Assembly (NCBI RefSeq): GCF_902490045.1
Contig: NZ_CABUCJ010000014.1
Coordinates: 1 to 35,522, forward strand
Reading direction: 5' to 3'
DNA from: an uncultured Anaerotruncus sp.
Lineage (GTDB): Bacteria > Bacillota > Clostridia > Oscillospirales > Ruminococcaceae
Length of the DNA stretch: 35,522 nt
Under the pieces are notes generated by a model. The model had not been told where the DNA came from. It saw nothing but the letters and a program-made list of their open reading frames with translations, and ran no database searches. Every line of letters begins with the position of its first letter. The first letter of the stretch is position 1. Made by a program: the position numbers and the translations under genes. Below, one piece after another: positions 15,565 to 24,247 of the stretch.

Positions 15565-15936
15565 ATGGGTTTTCCGAAGATTCACGAAAGTGAATATCGT
15601 TTTTGTTTGATTATGTGGGAGCATGAGCCGGTTACTGCTGTCGAGCTTGTAAAGCTGTGCCAGGATCAACTCGGATGGAAAAGGACTACGACTTATACCG
15701 TTATCAAGCGTCTTGGAGAGCGTGGTGTGCTGCAGAACGACAATGGCACTGTTACTTCTCTCGTTTCCAAGGATGAAGCCCAGGCGTGTGAGATCGACGA
15801 ACTGGTCGAGAAGAAATTCGAGGGTTCTCTGCCTGCCTTTATCGCTGCTTTTACGAAGCATCAGGATATGTCCGAGGATGAGCTTGAGGAGGTGCAGCGC
15901 ATGATCGACCGCATCAGGAAAGGAGGCAAATCATGA
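15565..15936 (+). CDS. blaI: BlaI/MecI-family transcriptional repressor
   Basis: 123 residues with the winged-helix fold of BlaI/MecI/CopY: ESEYRFCLIMWEHEPVTAVELVKLC then the recognition segment GWKRTTTYTVIKRLGERGVLQ and the wing NDNGTVTSLVSK. The C-terminal half (ELVEKKFEGSLPAFIAAFTKHQDMSEDELEEVQRMIDRI) is the dimerisation part, which in known members is cleaved when the partner BlaR1 is activated. The ATG at 15565 is chosen because AGGAGG lies 8 nt upstream and relatives start there; an upstream GTG (15529) lies inside the operators. It overlaps the next gene by 4 nt (ATGA). It should repress its own promoter through the two dyads. Confidence 0.9.
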   Translation: MGFPKIHESEYRFCLIMWEHEPVTAVELVKLCQDQLGWKRTTTYTVIKRLGERGVLQNDNGTVTSLVSKDEAQACEIDELVEKKFEGSLPAFIAAFTKHQDMSEDELEEVQRMIDRIRKGGKS

Positions 15937-18509
15937 GCGATCTGTTTCTGAACATTGTAAACATGAGCATATCGGCAAGCTGGCTTGTCCTGACAGTGTT
16001 GTTGCTCCGGTTCGTCCTGAAGAAAGCACCCAAGTGGGTCAATGTCCTGCTCTGGGGCATCGTAGCAGTGCGGCTGGCTTTCCCATTTTCCATCAAGAGC
16101 GCTTTGAGTCTGATCCCCAGCGCTGAAACTATAAATCCGGGTATCATGATGGATACTGTGCCTTCTGTCCAGACGGGAGTTCCGGCCATCAACAACGTTA
16201 TCAACCCAGTGATCGGCAGTTCACTTGCCCCTGCTCCGGGCTCCAGCGCAAATCCGCTTCAAATCTGGATTCCGATTTTGAGTATCGTCTGGGCGATCGG
16301 TGTTGCCGCACTTCTCCTGTATACCGCAGTCAGCTATTGGCGTCTGCAGCGTAAGGTCAGCGAAGCGGTCATCCTCCGGGACAACATCTATCAAAGTGAG
16401 AATGTCGCATCGCCCTTTGTGCTGGGTATCATGAAGCCGAAGATTTATTTGCCCTACCACATGGATGGGCAGGATCTGAGCCATGTTGTTGCCCATGAGC
16501 AGGCGCATATTCGACGCAGAGACCACTGGTGGAAACCTCTGGGTTTCCTCCTGCTGACAATCCATTGGTTTAATCCGCTGATGTGGCTTGCCTATGTGCT
16601 GCTGTGCAGAGATATTGAGCTGGCCTGTGACGAAAAGGTTATCAAGGAACTCGACAACGAACTGAGAGCCGATTATGCTCAAGCGCTCGTTGTCTGCAGC
16701 GTAAACCGTCGTATGATCGCCGCTTGTCCTCTTGCCTTTGGCGAGGTAGGTGTAAAGGAGCGTGTGAAGTCTGTGATGAACTATAAGAAGCCTGCGTTCT
16801 GGGTCATCATTTTGGCAGTCATCACCTGTGCGGTCGTTGCGGTCTGCTTCCTGACAAATCCGGCAGGCACAGCGCTTACCAAATGGACGATTGATGAAGT
16901 TGACATGAGCGCTGCATTGAGCGATGTCCGCTCAATGACTGTCCGATATAACAGCGAGTCTGTTTCCTGCAACGATGGAGACAGCAACCGTTTTATTGCA
17001 ACGATGGGCAAAATCAGGGTGGGCCGCAATTCGATCTCTCAAAGCAGAGATCACAATCGTGATCACAGTTTTACCATTACTATAAATGATAACTTGCATC
17101 TGCATTTTTCTTTTGATTTTTCCGAGATATGGGTTGATAATGGTGTGAAACCTTCTTTCAGCTATCCTATCACCAATCCAGAAACCGCAAGAGAGTTAAT
17201 GCTTGATTTTAGTTTTACCCATAAAGGCACAGTGGAACAGTGGTTTGATTATCTTGACACTCCGTCCGAAATGCAATGGGACAGACAAATGGAAGCCAAT
17301 ATTCCGGAGTTCCCGGATGTGACTTTCCGTTGGACTTATGGAGAAATGATGGCTGTTACAGGTAACGAAATCACTTCGTTGTATACCGGAATGCCCATCT
17401 GGAACGCCTATTTCTGCGACCTCACCGGCGACGGTTTGCCTGAGTTGTGTTCTACAATCAGTTGGGGATCTGGCATGATTGATAACCGTGTCATCATTTA
17501 TGACTATGCAAACGGAGCAAGCTATGAGCTGTCTGATCGAGGAAATTTCGATTTTACCCTCAGATTTCATGAAGCTGATGGATACCTCTATGTAGATAAA
17601 ACAAAGTATAATACCGATGAACTGGTAGAAACAGGCCGACTGGTTTTCAAGAATAATAGTATTCAGATAGAAGGTTTTTCCAACGAAGCCCATCAGGTGT
17701 TCCAGGCTAAAATTCTGGAAATTCATGATGGTCATTATCTTGTGAAGCCCGTTGAAGGTAGTTGGGAATTGAGTAGTGCAGACCGAATTGTGGTACCTAT
17801 TAGCAATGCTCATCCATCACCAGAACCTGAAATCGGAAATGTAATCGAAATTGAATATTCCGGTGAAATCCTTGAATCCTATCCTGCACAAATTGCAGAT
17901 GTTTATGGAATCAAGCTTATAAGGGAAGCCGAAACATGGGACTTAATCCCTATGGTTATGGTGAATGGAACATTGTATCTCGATACCGGTCACGAAAGCA
18001 CAATAGAAGCAAGATGCGGCGTGATGGATGGTGAGATTACATCCCAAGTTGATGGAAGTAAACAGCCCACCGTTGACGATCAGTCCAATTTTGGTACAGG
18101 ATATGGTTATCAATACGGGGCAACCGAGGGAACCATTGAACTCTTTATGAATGGCAAGTGGTGGATCTTCGCTACCGAAGAAGCACGCCAGGCAATTCTG
18201 TTTCCATCTACAGAGAATGAACCTTCAAAGTTTTATCTGACCATCGGTGCAGAAGGTGTTAAGAGCATCGAGCTTATAATGCCTAACTCAAGTGGTGGGT
18301 GTGAAAACGCTGATGGTTCCCTGTTCAAGAAAGGCGAACGCATCTGGCTCGAAAATCTCGATGGTTACACTGATCTGCGTGGACTAACAATAACTGCCCT
18401 TGGTGAAAACGGAGAAATCATCTGGACTGCATCAATTCCCAATGAAGATGAAAACCAAGGATTTACCCATCTGGTAAATGATGATTGGGAAATCACAAAT
18501 ATCGAATAA
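15933..18509 (+). CDS. BlaR1-type M56 metalloprotease sensor with atypical C-terminal region
   Basis: 858 residues. Residues 1-~310 form the BlaR1/MecR1 membrane protease: helices at ~12-28, ~36-52, ~110-133, ~203-225 and ~287-308, and the zinc motif HEQAH at 188-192 followed by DIELACDEKVIKEL with the third ligand. In canonical BlaR1 a penicillin-binding domain follows. Here the ~550-residue external part shows no clear SxxK or SxN/KTG motif set. Instead it has segments such as YFCDLTGDGLPELCSTISWGSGMIDNRVIIYDY (Asp-rich, Ca-binding-like loop) and an aspartate/tryptophan-rich end. It overlaps blaI by 4 nt. No beta-lactamase is next to it, so the ligand and target genes are unknown. A terminator follows. 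Confidence 0.85.
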   Translation: MSDLFLNIVNMSISASWLVLTVLLLRFVLKKAPKWVNVLLWGIVAVRLAFPFSIKSALSLIPSAETINPGIMMDTVPSVQTGVPAINNVINPVIGSSLAPAPGSSANPLQIWIPILSIVWAIGVAALLLYTAVSYWRLQRKVSEAVILRDNIYQSENVASPFVLGIMKPKIYLPYHMDGQDLSHVVAHEQAHIRRRDHWWKPLGFLLLTIHWFNPLMWLAYVLLCRDIELACDEKVIKELDNELRADYAQALVVCSVNRRMIAACPLAFGEVGVKERVKSVMNYKKPAFWVIILAVITCAVVAVCFLTNPAGTALTKWTIDEVDMSAALSDVRSMTVRYNSESVSCNDGDSNRFIATMGKIRVGRNSISQSRDHNRDHSFTITINDNLHLHFSFDFSEIWVDNGVKPSFSYPITNPETARELMLDFSFTHKGTVEQWFDYLDTPSEMQWDRQMEANIPEFPDVTFRWTYGEMMAVTGNEITSLYTGMPIWNAYFCDLTGDGLPELCSTISWGSGMIDNRVIIYDYANGASYELSDRGNFDFTLRFHEADGYLYVDKTKYNTDELVETGRLVFKNNSIQIEGFSNEAHQVFQAKILEIHDGHYLVKPVEGSWELSSADRIVVPISNAHPSPEPEIGNVIEIEYSGEILESYPAQIADVYGIKLIREAETWDLIPMVMVNGTLYLDTGHESTIEARCGVMDGEITSQVDGSKQPTVDDQSNFGTGYGYQYGATEGTIELFMNGKWWIFATEEARQAILFPSTENEPSKFYLTIGAEGVKSIELIMPNSSGGCENADGSLFKKGERIWLENLDGYTDLRGLTITALGENGEIIWTASIPNEDENQGFTHLVNDDWEITNIE

Positions 18510-18525
18510 TTAGTTCCCAGCAAAT

Positions 18526-18579
18526 AAACCGCTGCAATTCTCATTCCAAAGTGGGATGGATGTTGTAGCGGTTTTTCTT
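18526..18579 (+). terminator. Terminator after the BlaR1-like gene
   Basis: AAACCGCTGCAA (18526-18537) pairs with TTGTAGCGGTTT (18563-18574, one G-T pair), with an inner stem CATTCC/GGGATG; TTTTTC then TTTTT follow. It separates the convergent sigma-like gene, whose stop is at 18581. Confidence 0.85.
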
Positions 18580-18580
18580 T

Positions 18581-19756
18581 TTATGGTTCAAATGCCACCA
18601 TTGTTTCCTTTGGCAGTTTCTCATTTTCACAGTTCAGAAGATAAGCTATCGCTTTATTTGCAAAACGGTTTGTTTTCATCGTATCCCAATCGGCAAGCCG
18701 GATAATCTCTGCTGTACCATTTTCAAAATCAAGTGAAATCTCGCCCCATTCGCCGTCGCAGTCTGCTTGGTATTCGTAGATTGCGGCGGCGATTTTCTTT
18801 TTGCGCTTAATTTTGGATTTCTGTTTCAATCGAACAGCATGGATTGCGCCCTCGGCAACCAGAAGCTTTGTCAGCTTGTCCACCGCTTTTCGATAGGCTC
18901 GTTCTGCACCGCTGGCTGTGCTGCCCTCAAACATGACTGCCAGTTCTTCAAAGGTGGGGCGGCCTTTCCATGAGCCGACACGCCCGCAGGTCATGCAGAT
19001 TGCAAGGCGCTTTTCAAGTAAGGTCTGTTCACGGTAGTTCAGTTTTTCAAATGCCCGCTGCACCTTTTCAGCCTGTATGCCGTTCCAGAGAATGTCGGCA
19101 TAGTTCCAGGTATCGTCAAGGGCAACATCCTCGCCCGTTTCCTCACCGTCCTCGTCTGTTACATAGAACGGCTGCTGATTGCGGATGCCACGGACAACTT
19201 TCAGATATTCTTCCGCAAGGGCCAGATCACAGTTGTACTTCTTGGAAAACTCGCTAACCGCATTCTTGGTGTTGTGGTACAGCCATGCCATTGAACGCAC
19301 CATTTTGTAATTGCTCAGAGATGACACCGACCACTTTTCTTCGCCCATACGGAAACGGAGCATAGCATCCCGGATGAACGGAAAAATGTAGGTGGCATAC
19401 TCCGCACCCTTGGCGGGATCGTAGTCCATCAGCTTCTGGAGCATTTGTTCCCGGCAGGATAGCTTTATATCCAGAAAACGGTCTGTGTCGTACAGATCGC
19501 CGCCATCCACACCGAGAAAGCCTTTGATACGCTTATTGAGCTGCGGTTCATAGTGGTGAAGGAAGAACGAGAAATACATCAAGTCCTTTTCTTGAAGGGC
19601 AGACAGAATATAATCGTTCAAATTACCCACCACGGGTGGTTCCGGTTCCAGTTGGAAGATGCGCTCTGCCACATAGGGGATGATGCCATCGCCGTGCGGA
19701 TTGACTTGGTGTTTCGGTATGTATCCGGTCATATTCCATGAAAAATCATTCAGCAT
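18581..19756 (-). CDS. Sigma-70-like (region 2/4-type) protein of clostridial mobile elements
   Basis: 391 residues. The middle part (FSFFLHHYEPQLNKRIKGF...DIKLSCREQMLQKLMDYDPAKGAEYATYIFPFIRDAMLRF) resembles sigma-70 region 2. A later Trp/Tyr-rich and helical part ending in RKAVDKLTKLLVAEGAIHAVRLKQKSKIKRKKK looks like a region-4 helix-turn-helix with a basic tail. Such proteins are common on Firmicutes mobile elements, but whether they drive transcription is unproven. The start is secured by GGAGG 7 nt upstream of the ATG. It lies downstream of the kinase gene on the same strand (58-nt gap). Assigned by overall pattern; moderate confidence in the sigma call. Confidence 0.6.
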   Translation of the reverse strand: MLNDFSWNMTGYIPKHQVNPHGDGIIPYVAERIFQLEPEPPVVGNLNDYILSALQEKDLMYFSFFLHHYEPQLNKRIKGFLGVDGGDLYDTDRFLDIKLSCREQMLQKLMDYDPAKGAEYATYIFPFIRDAMLRFRMGEEKWSVSSLSNYKMVRSMAWLYHNTKNAVSEFSKKYNCDLALAEEYLKVVRGIRNQQPFYVTDEDGEETGEDVALDDTWNYADILWNGIQAEKVQRAFEKLNYREQTLLEKRLAICMTCGRVGSWKGRPTFEELAVMFEGSTASGAERAYRKAVDKLTKLLVAEGAIHAVRLKQKSKIKRKKKIAAAIYEYQADCDGEWGEISLDFENGTAEIIRLADWDTMKTNRFANKAIAYLLNCENEKLPKETMVAFEP

Positions 19757-19814
19757 AGCGCACCTCCTTTCGGTCTAATAATGTTTATCGATCTCCAGAA
19801 AACTGAAAGTTGTA

Positions 19815-20378
19815 TTACTGGTTTTCGAATGATTCAAGAAGTAAGGTCGCATTATTTGCAACTTTCTCTTTAATAGCAAAAACAGTATCTTCAACTGAAA
19901 GTAGCGTTGTGTCTAAAGTATATTTCTCATATGCTCCCAAATCATCAAATTGATCCCACATAGTCTCTACTAATTCAATATTAGTTTTTCTATCTAATTT
20001 TGAGCGTTCAATTGCCCGCTTCAAAGTTTCATTCTTATCAGCCTTCAAAATAATATAATGCACTTCATATCCTTCGTGTACAATATTCAACCATGGCGCT
20101 AAAAACCACGGACCGATAATACCATCTACAATAACATCATATCCGCCACGGGCATAACGCTTTGCGGCTTCTAAAAAAGCCTCAATCACAATCAGATTTT
20201 GCTCGTTAGATTCCGGTAAATATGGTGGGATTACCCCTTTGCTTAGATAATGATAAAAATCATCTGTGTGCATATGCACAGACTTTTCCATACTGGATTC
20301 TTTTGCAATAATAGCGGATGTTGAGGTTTTTCCCGTTCCTGGTGCGCCAGTAATTACAATGATTCTTCCGTTCTCCAT
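19815..20378 (-). CDS. P-loop kinase-like protein (AAA/adenylate-kinase or zeta-like fold)
   Basis: 187 residues. Walker A GAPGTGKTS at 11-19, then HTDDFYHYLSKG, the Asp-Asp motif after strand 2 typical of small-molecule kinases and Cpt/zeta-type phosphotransferases. YDVIVDGIIGPWFLAPW looks like the Walker B strand, and RAIERSKLDRKT is a lid-like Arg-rich segment. The substrate cannot be named; chloramphenicol-type or nucleotide/sugar kinase activity are both possible. No antitoxin is adjacent, which argues against a classic zeta toxin. AAAGGATG lies upstream of the ATG. Only 24 nt separate the start codon from the IS91-like insertion, so its original promoter was probably displaced. Low GC like the rest of the element. 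Confidence 0.7.
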   Translation of the reverse strand: MENGRIIVITGAPGTGKTSTSAIIAKESSMEKSVHMHTDDFYHYLSKGVIPPYLPESNEQNLIVIEAFLEAAKRYARGGYDVIVDGIIGPWFLAPWLNIVHEGYEVHYIILKADKNETLKRAIERSKLDRKTNIELVETMWDQFDDLGAYEKYTLDTTLLSVEDTVFAIKEKVANNATLLLESFENQ

Positions 20379-20670
20379 TTATTTCATCCTTTCAAATTCA
20401 AAGTGAACAAAATCGCTGCGCGATGGCCTGCCAAGGCTATGGCGCAGCTTTTTACTTTTTCTAAAAAAGGCAGTGACAGGATTGTCCCAAGATAGTATTG
20501 TTAAAGCACCACCAATAACAAACTTCAAACACGGGCTTAGTCCCAACAACTGCCTATGAAAAGAATATCATCTTTAGGCTGCTTACACAAGCAGTTTTAT
20601 TTTGCAAATGCTCCTCCATGATGGGTAGTTACTGTTGTTATTACTACTTTTATTTCATGGAGGTTATTTT

Positions 20671-21513
20671 ATGTACGAAGATATTTTTGAATTAGTAACT
20701 ATTGCTGCACAGAAAAGGAATCTAAAGGAATCCACTACAAAGGCGTATTGTCACGCCCTTAGCCCTTTCCTGAATGCTACTGGTAAACCCTGGCAAGAAC
20801 TTACTATAGCTGATGTGGATGATTACCTGACCGCCAAAAGACTGATGGGCATTTTACCTGAAACCTACAACCACTACTATGGTGCTTTACGCTTCATGTA
20901 CAAGCGTGTTCTCAAACTCAACTGGGACGAAGATGAAATTCCCAGAATGAAACGTGACCGCTCCCTGCCTACTGTTCTCTCAAGAGAAGAAGTGAATGCA
21001 ATCCTTGATGTCACCACAAACCTGAAATACAAAGCCATCTTTGCTGTTATGTACTCCGGCGGTCTTCGGGCGTCTGAAACAACTCATTTGCATTATGAAG
21101 ACATTTCCCGAAGCAATCACTTCATTCACATCCGCAATACCAAAAACAGAATGGACCGATACACCATTCTAGCTGACCGCACTCTCGACATTCTGACTCA
21201 GTACTGGTTTCAGTGCGGAAGACCCAGAAATATCCTCTTTCCAAGTCAGACAACCGGAGAATATCTGGATATCTCTGCGGTAAATCAAGTATTAAGAAGA
21301 AGCTCCGAACGAGCCAGAATCCCTAAGCATGTCACTTCACACGCATTCAGGCACAGCTTCGCCAGTCATCTTCTGGAAGCCGGATGTGACATTAAATATA
21401 TTCAGGCCTTGTTAGGTCACTTGGATCCTAAGTCTACCGAGATTTATCTTCATGTCAGTAACAAAACTTTACTTGGCATTAAAAGCCCTTTTGATATACA
21501 GGAGGATTCATAA
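20671..21513 (+). CDS. Tyrosine recombinase (integrase) of the IS91-like element
   Basis: 280 residues of the XerC/D-like lambda-integrase family. An N-terminal SAM-like domain (ESTTKAYCHALSPFLNATGKPWQELTIADVDDYL) precedes the catalytic domain, with Arg133 in SGGLRASE, HAFRH at 224-228, LLGHLDPKSTEIYLHV containing the second His, and the nucleophile Tyr258. The ATG with GGAGGT 7 nt upstream is preferred to an earlier in-frame start. The stop overlaps the transposase start (TAATG). Some IS91-family elements carry such an integrase upstream of the transposase; its role in transposition is not settled. Confidence 0.9.
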   Translation: MYEDIFELVTIAAQKRNLKESTTKAYCHALSPFLNATGKPWQELTIADVDDYLTAKRLMGILPETYNHYYGALRFMYKRVLKLNWDEDEIPRMKRDRSLPTVLSREEVNAILDVTTNLKYKAIFAVMYSGGLRASETTHLHYEDISRSNHFIHIRNTKNRMDRYTILADRTLDILTQYWFQCGRPRNILFPSQTTGEYLDISAVNQVLRRSSERARIPKHVTSHAFRHSFASHLLEAGCDIKYIQALLGHLDPKSTEIYLHVSNKTLLGIKSPFDIQEDS

Positions 21514-22664
21514 TGGAGCATCCTACTGTACAGGATATATTTCTACGGTTTTATCCGAAATACCTTGATAAGTATATCCCTTCTCCACAGCAGTCCAAAG
21601 TTGCTAACTGCATCATTAACTGCAAGACCGGTGCTTATGGTGCCAACGTAAGTATGTGTGAAGACTGTGGACATCTGCAAATCCATTATAACTCCTGCCG
21701 AAACAGATGTTGTCCCATGTGTCAGGCTTTGCCTAAGGAAAAGTGGATGGACAAGCGACGTGAGGATGTGCTGGAGGCCCCTTACTTTCACGTTGTGTTT
21801 ACTGTACCACAGGAGTTGAATCCTTTAATCTACAGTAACCAGCAGTTTCTTTATGACGCCATGTATCACTGCGTTTCAGCAACTATTGAAGAACTGACTT
21901 ACGACGCAAAACATCTTGGTGCAAAGGTTGGATATATTTGCGTGTTACATACCTGGGGGTCTGAAATGAATTTTCATCCTCACATCCATGTCATTCTTCT
22001 TGGCGGCGGTCTGACAGCCGAAAATCAATGGCGTGATAAGGGCGAAGAATTCTTTCTTCCTGTAAAGGCACTTTCAAAGCTGTTCCGTGGCAAATATCTG
22101 GATGAACTGAAAAACCTCTGGGAAGAGAGAAAACTTCAGTTTCATGGAAGCAGTGAAAAGTATCGTAACTATTATGCTTTCAAGGAACTCCTAAATACTT
22201 GTTATGAAAAGGATTGGGTTCCCCACTGTAAGAAAACCTTTAATGGTGCACAGTCCGTTATTAACTACCTTGGAAAATACACCCACCGGATTGCCATCAG
22301 CAACCATCGTATCATACGCATGGATGAAGATACAGTTACTTACTATGTCAAAGACTACCGCGAAGAAGGCAAATGGAAGGAATTTACCATTTCCGGTGTT
22401 GAATTTATTCGCCGGTTTCTTATGCATGTGCCTCCTAAACGCTTTGTCAGAATCAGGTATTATGGATTGCTATGTACCAGAACCAAAACCAGACATCTGA
22501 CATTATGCCGGAATCTCCTTGGCTGCAAACAGTATCTTTCCCGGCTGAAAAACCTGGATACTCCACAGATGCTCGAAACCCTCTACGGTATTAAGGTTAC
22601 TGTCTGTAAATGCTGTGGCGGACACCTTGGAAAACCACAGCAGCGGATACCGCTACGTATTTAA
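21513..22664 (+). CDS. IS91-family HUH transposase
   Basis: 383 residues. The N-terminal zinc-binding region CEDCGHLQIHYNSCRNRCCPMCQ is followed by the HUH metal motif HPHIHVI (H157, H159) and the tyrosine block INYLGKYTHRIAISNHRI (Y256 likely). The C-terminal CKCCGGH is a further Cys cluster. These rolling-circle transposases nick one end (oriIS) and copy to the other end. The length is in the normal range and the frame is intact, so the element may be active. Translated from an ATG overlapping the recombinase stop. Confidence 0.93.
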   Translation: MEHPTVQDIFLRFYPKYLDKYIPSPQQSKVANCIINCKTGAYGANVSMCEDCGHLQIHYNSCRNRCCPMCQALPKEKWMDKRREDVLEAPYFHVVFTVPQELNPLIYSNQQFLYDAMYHCVSATIEELTYDAKHLGAKVGYICVLHTWGSEMNFHPHIHVILLGGGLTAENQWRDKGEEFFLPVKALSKLFRGKYLDELKNLWEERKLQFHGSSEKYRNYYAFKELLNTCYEKDWVPHCKKTFNGAQSVINYLGKYTHRIAISNHRIIRMDEDTVTYYVKDYREEGKWKEFTISGVEFIRRFLMHVPPKRFVRIRYYGLLCTRTKTRHLTLCRNLLGCKQYLSRLKNLDTPQMLETLYGIKVTVCKCCGGHLGKPQQRIPLRI

Positions 22665-22838
22665 AGCTTGATATTCATATTTTTTGAAAAGCCTCAGAAA
22701 TGAGGTCTATTTGTCGTGCTTAGATTCAGAAACGAGCCATCTGCCACAATGGCACAACCTTTATCTTATAGTAAAGTGTAAAGATTGAAAGTCCATACAT
22801 ATCGGCTCCTGTGACGCGACTTTGTTCACTATAGAAAA

Positions 22839-22913
22839 ATCGAAATTGATGTAAACGATAGGGCAGTTTATCAAATATTGTAAGCTGCTTTATCGTTTAC
22901 ACCAACTTCGATT
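22839..22913 (-). terminator. Long palindromic terminator downstream of the DUF6076-like gene
   Basis: GTAAACGATA (22851-22860) pairs with TATCGTTTAC (22891-22900). The stem extends outward with AATCGAA (22839-22845) / TTCGATT (22907-22913) and inward with GCAG/CTGC. On the - strand the stem is followed by TTTTTC. It lies just outside the right end of the IS and serves the gene ending at 22919. Confidence 0.8.
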
Positions 22914-22918
22914 GGTTT

Positions 22919-24025
22919 CTAATCAAGTTTTCTCATTGCTTCTTTCCTCAAAGCAACCTGTTCCATCTCTTTTTCATAATCACCCTTGGCATAAGCAACA
23001 TCGCTTTTTGCCCGGAACATCTTATCTTTCGCCAGTTTCTTCATAATCTCTGCTAAGTCCTCATCCAGCTTGCCACGCTTGATATAGCGGTTGATGGTAT
23101 TCAGCCGCTTTTCATATATCTGGATAACCGGATGATCGTCCGCAAGCTCCCGTTGTTCTCTGCCTTTCAGATTGCCGATCTGCCGACAGGTGCGGTGCAG
23201 CTTATCTCCCGGCGCATAACCGCCGCAGTATTTGGTGTGCCTTGCGTTGGTTGTCAGAAACCATTTGCCGCAGATCCGGCACTTCTTAGGAGCGTGACCG
23301 ACACACAATCCCTCAAAGAGATCTGACCGGAACATCCCTACAAAGGACACATAGTGCATCCGTTTGACGAGCTTCGCCACATTTTCGCCGGGACGGATGA
23401 CAGATACATACTGAACGGAGTTGTTCAGGGTAGACATCCAGGCATTTCCCTCAGTAATAGAAAAGTCCGGAGGGAAATAGCTTCCAAACATTTTTGCAAA
23501 GCCCTCTGCGGTGCGGTCAGCTTCGTTGCCGTCTGATTTTTCTGCAAAATCAAGCATTGCCTTTTGGTATTCCCCAAGGGAGTATGCCAGATGCCCGAAT
23601 ACAGCGGTATAGCGTTGGAGCATCATCGCATCGGCATATCTCGGAACTTCTTCAAGCTGCAAGGAGTTGGTTGTGGCTTTTATGGCAAACTCCATATATT
23701 TCAGAGCATTGTCCGCAGTAAAGACTTTTTCAATCTGTTCTCTGTGTTTTGGAATATCCATGTAGGAGAACGGCGGTGTTTTACTGAGAATATCAAGCAT
23801 CGCCAGAGCAGCTTCCCTTGCCATAGGAAAGAGTGCAGAAGCGTCCTCTCCGGCGTTCAACATTCCAAGCAGCAGATTGATTTTTTCGCATTGCTCATTC
23901 ATCTTTGCAATGGCATCCGCAGGAACATTCAGCGCATCACAGGCAAGAGTGCCGACAGGGAATGTTTTGCCCTCATATATGACCGTATCCTGCCAAAAAT
24001 CCAATGTCATCAGTTCTTGATTCAT
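22919..24025 (-). CDS. DUF6076-like zinc-ribbon protein of the mobile element
   Basis: 368 residues, mostly helical (MNQELMTLDFWQDTVIYEGKTFPVGTLAC...). A Cys cluster in the C-terminal third, KKCRICGKWFLTTNARHTKYCGG...HRTC, would bind zinc and recalls DNA- or RNA-binding ribbons. A basic, coiled C-terminus follows. It resembles the DUF6076 family seen on clostridial mobilizable elements (recalled, not searched). The ATG at 24025 is chosen for AGAGGG 5 nt upstream; an upstream ATG at 24073 is possible. Promoter-like TAGATT-N17-TATAAT lies at 24060-24088 on the - strand. Divergent from the primase gene across repeats. Function unknown. Confidence 0.65.
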   Translation of the reverse strand: MNQELMTLDFWQDTVIYEGKTFPVGTLACDALNVPADAIAKMNEQCEKINLLLGMLNAGEDASALFPMAREAALAMLDILSKTPPFSYMDIPKHREQIEKVFTADNALKYMEFAIKATTNSLQLEEVPRYADAMMLQRYTAVFGHLAYSLGEYQKAMLDFAEKSDGNEADRTAEGFAKMFGSYFPPDFSITEGNAWMSTLNNSVQYVSVIRPGENVAKLVKRMHYVSFVGMFRSDLFEGLCVGHAPKKCRICGKWFLTTNARHTKYCGGYAPGDKLHRTCRQIGNLKGREQRELADDHPVIQIYEKRLNTINRYIKRGKLDEDLAEIMKKLAKDKMFRAKSDVAYAKGDYEKEMEQVALRKEAMRKLD

Positions 24026-24035
24026 GCTTGCCCTC

Positions 24036-24154
24036 TTGTCCTGTTTTTTTACTTTTCCAATTATACCATGCAAATGTGAAGAAATCTATATCCTCCGAAA
24101 AGTTGTCCTGTTTTTTGAAATAGGCTTGTCCTGCTATTAGCCTGTTTTTTGAAA
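24036..24154. repeat. Iteron-like direct repeats between DUF6076-like and primase genes
   Basis: TTGTCCTG occurs three times (starting about 24036, 24103 and 24126), and CCTGTTTTTT occurs three times (about 24040, 24107 and 24141), the last two followed by GAAA. They flank the - strand -10 box at 24060-24065. A hairpin CGAAGCACC (24182-24190) / GGTGCTTCG (24205-24213) precedes the primase gene. Spaced direct repeats next to replication genes suggest an origin or a regulator site; inference. Confidence 0.45.
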
Positions 24155-24247
24155 AATCCGTCATAACCATAGTAGAAAGAGCGAAGCACCTGCCAACCAC
24201 GGCGGGTGCTTCGTGCTTTCCAGACTATTATGAACGGAGATTTTTCT

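Larger units (their letters stand above)
20403..22829 (+). mobile_element. IS91-family insertion sequence with accessory tyrosine recombinase
   Basis: A two-gene unit (tyrosine recombinase, HUH transposase) flanked by GTGAACAAAATCGC (20403-20416) and its inverted counterpart GCGACTTTGTTCAC (22816-22829), 13 of 14 positions matching. Just inside the left end is a hairpin (GCTGCGC 20415-20421 / GCGCAGC 20442-20448). The remaining left flank 20449-20670 has no gene. The 22665-22815 stretch downstream of the transposase holds no gene either. Ends are inferred from the inverted repeat and the ORF positions; classic IS91 elements lack inverted repeats, so the exact borders are uncertain. Confidence 0.65.

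Noticed and set aside
19815..20378. Zeta-type toxin of a toxin-antitoxin system
   Set aside because: P-loop and Asp motifs fit several kinase families, and no epsilon-like antitoxin gene is next to it.
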